A DNA stretch of 64,000 nt from Saprospiraceae bacterium (GTDB lineage: Bacteria; Bacteroidota; Bacteroidia; Chitinophagales; Saprospiraceae), in NCBI GenBank assembly GCA_016718505.1, contig JADKDE010000002.1, positions 806,001-870,000 of the forward strand. The letters run 5' to 3'. Below, in pieces: positions 58,695 to 64,000 of the stretch; the stretch's first letter is position 1, and every line of letters begins with the position of its first letter. The notes beneath the pieces were generated by a model, which ran no database searches, was not told the DNA's origin, and saw nothing but the letters and a program-made list of their open reading frames with translations. The translations under genes were made by a program, and so were the position numbers.

Positions 58695-60416
58695 ATGCGT
58701 TTATTTCTATTTATATTTTTTTGTTTTGTTTGTGAAATAGCTTCATTCGCACAGGTCAAATTTTTTGTAGAGATAAGTGAAAATCCCGTTCGGTTTGGTG
58801 AGAGATTTCAAGTAGTTGTCACTGTTCTGAATGGCGAGGTTCAGCAATATTCGCCGCCTAGTTTCCAAGGCTGTAGGCTTGTAGGTGGACCCAATCGACA
58901 CCAAAGTTTTTCGTATTCCAATGGCAATATTAGTCGTTCCAGTAAGTTTACCTATGAGCTCATACCAACCGCCGATGATAAAATAGTCATTGGGTCGGCC
59001 GAGTTGAAATCGAAAGGTGGTGTATATACAACTTCACCATTGCAAGTAAAAGTTATAGCAAATCCTAAAGTAGCCCCTCCTAGTGGTGGTGGCACATTCG
59101 ACAAATCAAAACCATTTTTTATTCAAGCATCTGTGGATAAAGTTAATGCTTATGTAGGGGAGCAAATTGTCCTTAAATACACCATCTATACCCAAAGCAA
59201 TATCGAGCGATTGGAGCCTCCTCCTGAGATTAAATTTCCAGATTTTTTTCAAAAAGCGGTTGAAACATCTAACTCACCTGTGCAGGATCTTGTTATCAAA
59301 GGCCAGCACTACCGAACACGAGTAATACAGCAGTTTGTATTGTATCCGTTAAAAGCAGGCACACTGACGATTCCACAATTTTTGTATAGAGCATCTGTGG
59401 TGATGGACGATGAAAGCCTTTTTGGTATTTTGATGCCAGAAATGAAAGAAGTGGATCTCGTCTCCAATAAGTTAGAACTCCACATCAAGGACGCACCCAG
59501 TGACCTAGGAGGGGAGATTTTACCCATTGGCGAAGGCTCGGCTAATTGGAGTATTGACAGAGTAAAATGTCCAACCAATCAGGCTGTCAAACTTCGTTTG
59601 GATATAAAAATTTCAGGTGATCCAAAGCGAATAAATCCACCGATATTGAATATTGATCCCAGTATTTGGAGGTCTTTCAGCCCAAAACTAATTTCTGAGA
59701 ATACTGAAGCCAGTTCGAGTGGATTTATGACTCACAAAGTCTTTGAATACGCTCTCGTGCCTTTAAAAACAGGCCACCACATGCTGGACCCTAAATTCAA
59801 TTATTTTAATATACAATCCAATGATGTATTGGCTGTTTCTAACCATTTTGAGGTAGAAGTAGTCCAAGGTGACCCTGTTGCACCAACAGATTCGGATAAT
59901 GCGCACAAAGAGAATTTTACTTTCCTAGGGCAGCCTGGCAAATCGATGAAATTATTAGGATGGGCAAGCTTTTTCATTGCATTGGCAACGATTTTTGCTT
60001 TGGCGTGGAAAAGTTTTTTCTCACAGAATCCGCCTAAAAACACTAAAAAAGATAAGGGCAGTGAGGGACAAATAAATAAGACTTATGTGAAAGATCATTT
60101 GGACGAAAATCTCAAAAGCGACGATTTTCAAGAATTTGTAGATTTTCCTTTGTTGGCTGGATCTGCAGATGTCAAGGGTAATCTGAATAAGATTTTTATT
60201 TTTGCGAAGAAATACCAAAGCGGAGGATATTTAGTACCCACAGAGCTGGCCTCTTATGCGGATTTGACTGAGGAGGGGCAGAAGGAATTCCAAGCCTTGA
60301 TCACCGAATGTAAGGTTATTAGTGAGGAAAACAAATATGGTGGCAAAGAAATAAATCCATCAGAGGTCAATGAACTAACTGAAAAAATTAGAGGGCTGAT
60401 TTCTCGTAAAAAGTAA
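58695..60416 (+). CDS. BatD family protein
   Basis: A 573-residue exported protein. Signal peptide, three Ig-like domains (first with SFQGCRLVGGP, second starting SVDKVNAYVGEQIVLKYTIY near residue 155), one membrane helix near 420-438 (LLGWASFFIALATIFAL), and a charged cytoplasmic region to the end. This order is the BatD/oxygen-tolerance protein family. Normally it works with BatA, BatB and BatE; none is adjacent. Overlaps nothing; intact. Confidence 0.88.
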   Translation: MRLFLFIFFCFVCEIASFAQVKFFVEISENPVRFGERFQVVVTVLNGEVQQYSPPSFQGCRLVGGPNRHQSFSYSNGNISRSSKFTYELIPTADDKIVIGSAELKSKGGVYTTSPLQVKVIANPKVAPPSGGGTFDKSKPFFIQASVDKVNAYVGEQIVLKYTIYTQSNIERLEPPPEIKFPDFFQKAVETSNSPVQDLVIKGQHYRTRVIQQFVLYPLKAGTLTIPQFLYRASVVMDDESLFGILMPEMKEVDLVSNKLELHIKDAPSDLGGEILPIGEGSANWSIDRVKCPTNQAVKLRLDIKISGDPKRINPPILNIDPSIWRSFSPKLISENTEASSSGFMTHKVFEYALVPLKTGHHMLDPKFNYFNIQSNDVLAVSNHFEVEVVQGDPVAPTDSDNAHKENFTFLGQPGKSMKLLGWASFFIALATIFALAWKSFFSQNPPKNTKKDKGSEGQINKTYVKDHLDENLKSDDFQEFVDFPLLAGSADVKGNLNKIFIFAKKYQSGGYLVPTELASYADLTEEGQKEFQALITECKVISEENKYGGKEINPSEVNELTEKIRGLISRKK

Positions 60417-60637
60417 TTTTTAAGGTATAAATTCTAAATTAGACTGATTTAACCTTTTTTAAAGGTTTTGAAGTATGAAGCAGAATTTAATTGATTACCC
60501 AAGGTGAAAAGAAAAACGTGTGCTAGATTCAAAAAAAAAGCTGTACACCAGATTAACCAATGTACAACTCCATTTTACACATGTTTAGATCCAAAAAAAG
60601 CCTGGTTATTAAGAGTAATTCTAATAACGAAGCAATC

Positions 60638-60889
60638 TTAGGTCTTTTTAATAATCAAATTAAGGATGGCAAGCAAGACAATTGCACCCAAAGCAGCCGT
60701 CAGAATATACCCTAGCCAACCTGCACCAAGACTAATTCCAAGCTTTCCAAGGCCCCAATATCCGATAAAGCCGCCAATTATACCTACAATGATATTTCCG
60801 ATCAAACCTAGACCACTGCCTTTGTACAGCTGGCCCCCTAGCCATCCAGCCACGCCTCCAAGAATTAACGAAATAATTGTTCCTTCCAT
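60638..60889 (-). CDS. GlsB/YeaQ/YmgE family stress membrane protein
   Basis: An 83-residue, Gly-rich three-helix membrane protein. ISLILGGVAGWLGGQLYKG near residue 5 and NIIVGIIGGFIGYWGLG near 32 match the transglycosylase-associated family. Single gene, no operon. Such proteins rise under stress in other bacteria. Confidence 0.93.
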   Translation of the reverse strand: MEGTIISLILGGVAGWLGGQLYKGSGLGLIGNIIVGIIGGFIGYWGLGKLGISLGAGWLGYILTAALGAIVLLAILNLIIKKT

Positions 60890-61226
60890 GATTGATGTTT
60901 TTTAGATGAATTAATTAAAGAAATAAAATACTTTAAAGATTTTATATGTGCAATTTTAGTAATTTATTTTCACAAATACGCAATATATATGAATAAATAA
61001 TTTTGTTACATGTGAAATATTTACAACCCTCCTTATCTCTTATGTGATATTTTAATATGCTCGATTTCATGATTTTTATTCAAAAAACAAATCATTTTGC
61101 CTCCATCAAGATTAAATTGCCATTGTCGAGAATTTTATTTGTAAAAATATTTACCCTTAAGATGAGATTGGCTATCTTGATTAAGTTTAATTTTTTTTTA
61201 AAACAACCATAATTAGAATTGTATTT
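60890..61226. other. Intergenic region with no gene found
   Basis: 337 very AT-rich bases between two divergent genes. It should contain promoters for both, but I see no clear TAnnTTTG element, repeat or hairpin. Confidence 0.5.
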
Positions 61227-61562
61227 ATGGAAAAAATCACTTGGGAAGATTTCATCGACATCGATATGAGAGTAGGTACTATAATAAAAGCTGAAGAATT
61301 CATTGGAGCTCATAAACCAGCTTACAAATTGCTCATTGACTTTGGAGATTTAGGTCAGAAAAAGTCATCAGCCCAAATTACAAAAAATTATGCTACGACT
61401 GACTTGCAGGGCCGTCAGATTGTCGCCGTAGTCAATTTTCCAATCAAGCAAATAGGTACATTCATGAGTGAATGCCTTGTACTATGTGCTATGGATCATG
61501 ATAACAATATGGTGCTGATTTCTCCAGAAAGAGGAGTATCCAATGGCCTTAAGATTGGATAA
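61227..61562 (+). CDS. csaA: CsaA-like tRNA-binding domain protein
   Basis: A 111-residue single OB-fold protein: FIDIDMRVGTIIKAEEF near residue 8, KPAYKLLIDFGDLGQKKSSA near 31, and GFMSECLVL-like TFMSECLVLCA near 82. Length and motifs match CsaA, a tRNA-binding and chaperone-like protein. The next gene is convergent with a 9-base gap. Confidence 0.9.
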   Translation: MEKITWEDFIDIDMRVGTIIKAEEFIGAHKPAYKLLIDFGDLGQKKSSAQITKNYATTDLQGRQIVAVVNFPIKQIGTFMSECLVLCAMDHDNNMVLISPERGVSNGLKIG

Positions 61563-61571
61563 TTAAATATT

Positions 61572-62234
61572 TTAAGATTCGACCCTTATACTCTTTAAAA
61601 TGCCACTAACCAACAAAAATTGAGCTGGGATATAAGTGCACATAATCAAAATGGATGTACCATTCACGGGATTTACGAACTTATTGATGGCCAAAATGCT
61701 ATCTGAACATACAAACAAAATCGCTCCCAATATCACCATTTTGTCTGCTGGATTTGTTATAGATAGACTGTATCTCCACGCCAATATCAACATAAGGGAT
61801 ATGGTGATGCCATATATACCTACAGGCAATAACATCGTACCTAGATGAGGCATCAAGTAGGAGAGAAATATGGCTAGATAGACGGCGACCAAAAGGCTGC
61901 CTATACGATATTTTTTCTTGTCAAATGCCTTTCCCGACGGAGTGATGCGTACGAACAGGAGAATATATAAAATATGTGCAAGCAAAAAGGCAATCAAACC
62001 CAAGACAAAGAATAAAGCACCCTTGTCTGCGAACATTAAAATGGTATCTCCTAGCAAGGAAGCCAGCAATGCCCCTAGGAGTAAACCTCGTCCATCGAAA
62101 ACAAAATTCTTTATCCCAAAGATCAATGAGGATATCAATAATGGCTTGAAATACCATGCCAAATCTTCTCTAAAACTCAACAATAGGATATAAACAACGC
62201 TAATTATTCCAAATGGAAGTAAATCTTTATTCAT
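61572..62234 (-). CDS. Lysoplasmalogenase (YhhN/TMEM86 family)
   Basis: A 220-residue protein with about eight hydrophobic helices. LGDTILMFADKGALFFVLGLIAF near residue 64 and AILFVCSDSILAINKF near 173 hold the conserved Gly-Asp and Ser-Asp residues of the YhhN family. These enzymes cut the vinyl-ether bond of lysoplasmalogens, giving an aldehyde and a glycerophospho-head. Its ATG follows the stop of the preceding desaturase-like gene after one base, so the two are a unit. Confidence 0.85.
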   Translation of the reverse strand: MNKDLLPFGIISVVYILLLSFREDLAWYFKPLLISSLIFGIKNFVFDGRGLLLGALLASLLGDTILMFADKGALFFVLGLIAFLLAHILYILLFVRITPSGKAFDKKKYRIGSLLVAVYLAIFLSYLMPHLGTMLLPVGIYGITISLMLILAWRYSLSITNPADKMVILGAILFVCSDSILAINKFVNPVNGTSILIMCTYIPAQFLLVSGILKSIRVES

Positions 62235-62235
62235 A

Positions 62236-63516
62236 CTAGGCCAAGTTTAATTTTTTAGTGTAATTTTTAAATATAAAATATAGGAAGATATTGCCGATAC
62301 TGCACAAAATAACCCACGTTAAGACCAAGTAGGACCCATATGAAAAATCTCATCCAAACCGAACCATCCATTATTATTCTGAATAATATAAAGCGCCAAA
62401 CTTAACGATAATAAACTTGCAATGACGGCTCCTAAAATTCATGTCCATCAAATCAGTATATGCATAGATATGGATGAAAATAAAAAGCCCGTAAAGATAA
62501 ATCCCTGGGGTGCCAATCTCCGCTAAATGCCCGAAAAAGTACATCAAAAGCCCCAACACACCCAACATCTGAAACCAAATCCAAGTCTTTAACCACCCAT
62601 TTTCTACTGAAGCCCATTTTTTCAAATGGTAAACATCCTCTACAGCATTCACAGGGTTGCTCGTGAGCATATCAGCAGGGCGCCATCCTGTCGGCTTGAA
62701 CCATATTTTAATCTTGTCCGACCAAGAGCCAGTTCGCAAGGCATCTTTTATCAAAAGCCACAAATGCTGAAAATTGATTTTAATCGGATTCCATGTATTT
62801 GCCTGTCTCTTGATGCCATAAACGGCAGGGATATCGGATCGTTCTTCTTGAAAAGTCCCAAACCATTTGTCCCAAACTATAAAAATTTGACTATAATTTT
62901 TGTCCATATATTCTGGATTGATGGCGTGATGAACCCTATGATGGCTTGGTGTTACGAGGATATTTTCTAGCCACCCGAGTCGATTTAGATGCCTCGTATG
63001 GTACCAAAATTGAGCGAATAAATGAATAGGAGCGATGATGGCAATGATGGTAGGAGAGACCCCAATCAGGGCCGCAGGGAGTAAGAAAAAAGTAAACAAT
63101 CGAACAAATTCTGAAATGCTCTGCCGTAGAGCGCATGCCAAATTAAATTCTTCACTGCTGTGATGAATTGCATGTTTATTCCAAAATATATTAATTTCAT
63201 GCGACCAGCGATGCACCCAATATCCCTGAAAATCCAACAAAATAAATGCTATTGCCACCGACCCAAAAGTACTTTCCACGTGGCCAATGGCCAGTTTTTC
63301 GTACATCCATTCGTAACTCAAAATAGTGATAGATAGCCCCAAAACATCCTTGACAATGTTCGTAATCCCAGAACTCAGACTGCTCATCATATCCATGGTC
63401 GGCACGTACCCTTTTCCAGAGTACAAATCGAAGCCTTTCTCAAGGAGTACCAGCAGAAAAAAGATCGGAATTGCAATTAACAGAATTTTTCCATAAAGCT
63501 CCATATCACTTGGCAT
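62236..63516 (-). CDS. Alkylglycerol monooxygenase-like fatty acid hydroxylase, C-terminus frameshifted
   Basis: About 425 residues. The first 300 carry the eight-His di-iron motifs HRWSH near residue 102, KHAIHHSSEEFNLACALRQS near 114 and TPSHHRVHH near 189, then DKNYSQIFIVWDKWFGTF. These blocks and the following VYGIKRQANTWNPIKINF region match animal AGMO/TMEM195 better than sterol desaturases. The literal frame ends oddly at 62374. Two shifts, near 62436-62444 and at GG 62332-62333, restore three further hydrophobic helices and a stop at 62236-62238, close to AGMO's length. Such enzymes cleave ether bonds of alkylglycerols using tetrahydrobiopterin. Confidence 0.8.
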
Positions 63517-63647
63517 TTTTCAATGTCAAATATACACTGAAAATAACAATACCAAGCATTGGAGTTACATATTTGGAGTTTTTATTTGGGAGATTCCTCA
63601 CCCTTTCTAAGGTGAAATATGCAAAGTAGGTGAGGACCGCGCCATGC

Positions 63648-63685
63648 GATGCTTCGGTCGTTCCGACCAGCCTATCGGCTGCATC
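63648..63685. other. Three-way junction in intergenic DNA
   Basis: GATGC/GCATC (63648-63652 with 63681-63685) encloses GGTCG-TTC-CGACC (63656-63668) and AGCC-TATC-GGCT (63669-63680). All pairs are perfect. It lies between the glutamine amidotransferase and the hydroxylase gene. It may be an RNA or a repeat; it does not match the two RNA elements above. Confidence 0.5.
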
Positions 63686-63711
63686 TACTGTCGCTATCTC
63701 AGGGTTAGAAT

Positions 63712-63739
63712 GCTAGGACATCTATGACGATGCCCTAGC
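63712..63739 (-). other. Hairpin, possible terminator of the amidotransferase gene
   Basis: GCTAGG-A-CATC, loop TATGAC, GATG-C-CCTAGC: ten pairs with one facing mismatch. It is just after the stop of the minus-strand gene at 63749, so it may end its transcript, although there is no clear T run. Confidence 0.45.
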
Positions 63740-63748
63740 TTCTATATC

Positions 63749-64000
63749 TTATATTTCTTGGAAATGTCCAATCGATTGGCCTAAGAATACAGGTAAAAAC
63801 ATTTTCTGCGTTAGCATGATTTTATCAGGATCATTCAATCCATCCATCATCAATTGCCAACGCGCATAACCGTGATTTTCTATGATTTCTTTGCGCTTTT
63901 CATCGTTTTGGAGCCATGCCTTCATCCCTACTGGATCCGCCTCTGGATGAAATTGTGTCGCAAATATTCCCGACCCAAGACGCAATGCCATGATCGCTCT
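63749..64000 (-). CDS. Class I glutamine amidotransferase, C-terminal part (cut by window edge)
   Basis: The frame is open to the right edge. GIFATQFHPEAD near the start of the visible part holds the catalytic His and Glu of the GATase-1 triad; the Cys lies beyond the window. The rest is a helical C-terminal tail (YARWQLMMDGL) ending at 63749. This looks like a GMP-synthase-like free-standing amidotransferase, but the acceptor is unknown. Confidence 0.8.
   Translation of the reverse strand, partial: RAIMALRLGSGIFATQFHPEADPVGMKAWLQNDEKRKEIIENHGYARWQLMMDGLNDPDKIMLTQKMFLPVFLGQSIGHFQEI

Overview
This AT-rich window comes from a Bacteroidota genome, probably a Saprospiria- or Chitinophagia-like lineage. 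Several secreted proteins carry type IX secretion (T9SS) C-terminal sorting domains. There is a TamL lipoprotein-type Omp85 protein, TylF-type methyltransferases, a LuxC-like acyl-CoA reductase, a TonB/ExbB/ExbD set, TAnnTTTG-type promoter elements and almost no Shine-Dalgarno sequences.

Layout. 1-4.5 kb (minus): end of an asparaginase-like gene, an LtaS-like phosphoglycerol transferase and a PD40 outer-membrane-type protein. 4.6-8.5 kb (plus): T9SS subtilase, DoxX and a methyltransferase. 8.5-10.7 kb (minus): ExbB, ExbD and a TonB-like protein. 10.9-14.2 kb (plus): guanine deaminase, glgC, DUF1415 and a LuxC-like reductase. 14.2-16 kb (minus): a T9SS type B protein. 16-32 kb: a surface-glycan island of two convergent operons. 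The plus arm has a large membrane protein, glycosyltransferases, DUF268 and FkbM proteins, a GT11 fucosyltransferase, a flippase-like protein and an Fe/2OG-oxygenase-like protein. The minus arm runs hddA, hddC, gmhB, gmhA, two tylF-like genes, a transaldolase, a sugar epimerase and a methyltransferase, which together outline a route from sedoheptulose 7-phosphate to GDP-D,D-heptose. 32-54 kb: mostly housekeeping and secreted proteins (rhodanese-thioredoxin, broken trmH, tamL, tRNA-Ala, icd, ruvB, creD, T9SS adhesin and metalloprotease, rpsO, pnp, priA, tmRNA). 54.7-56 kb: an insertion sequence with a duplicated left end. 56-64 kb: a T9SS DUF11 protein, a BatD pair, csaA, and a tight pair of an alkylglycerol-monooxygenase-like enzyme and a lysoplasmalogenase, suggesting ether-lipid turnover.

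Two features stand out. First, two related structured RNAs (32218-32381 and 51511-51633) share conserved sequence and a nested helix plan with covarying pairs; I do not recognise the family. Second, at least eight genes, including essential-type genes such as ruvB, are broken by single-base changes, most of them explained by a homopolymer run one base short. That pattern looks like read or assembly error rather than true gene decay. In contrast, trmH and hddC have lost internal segments, and two genes have a single in-frame TAG.
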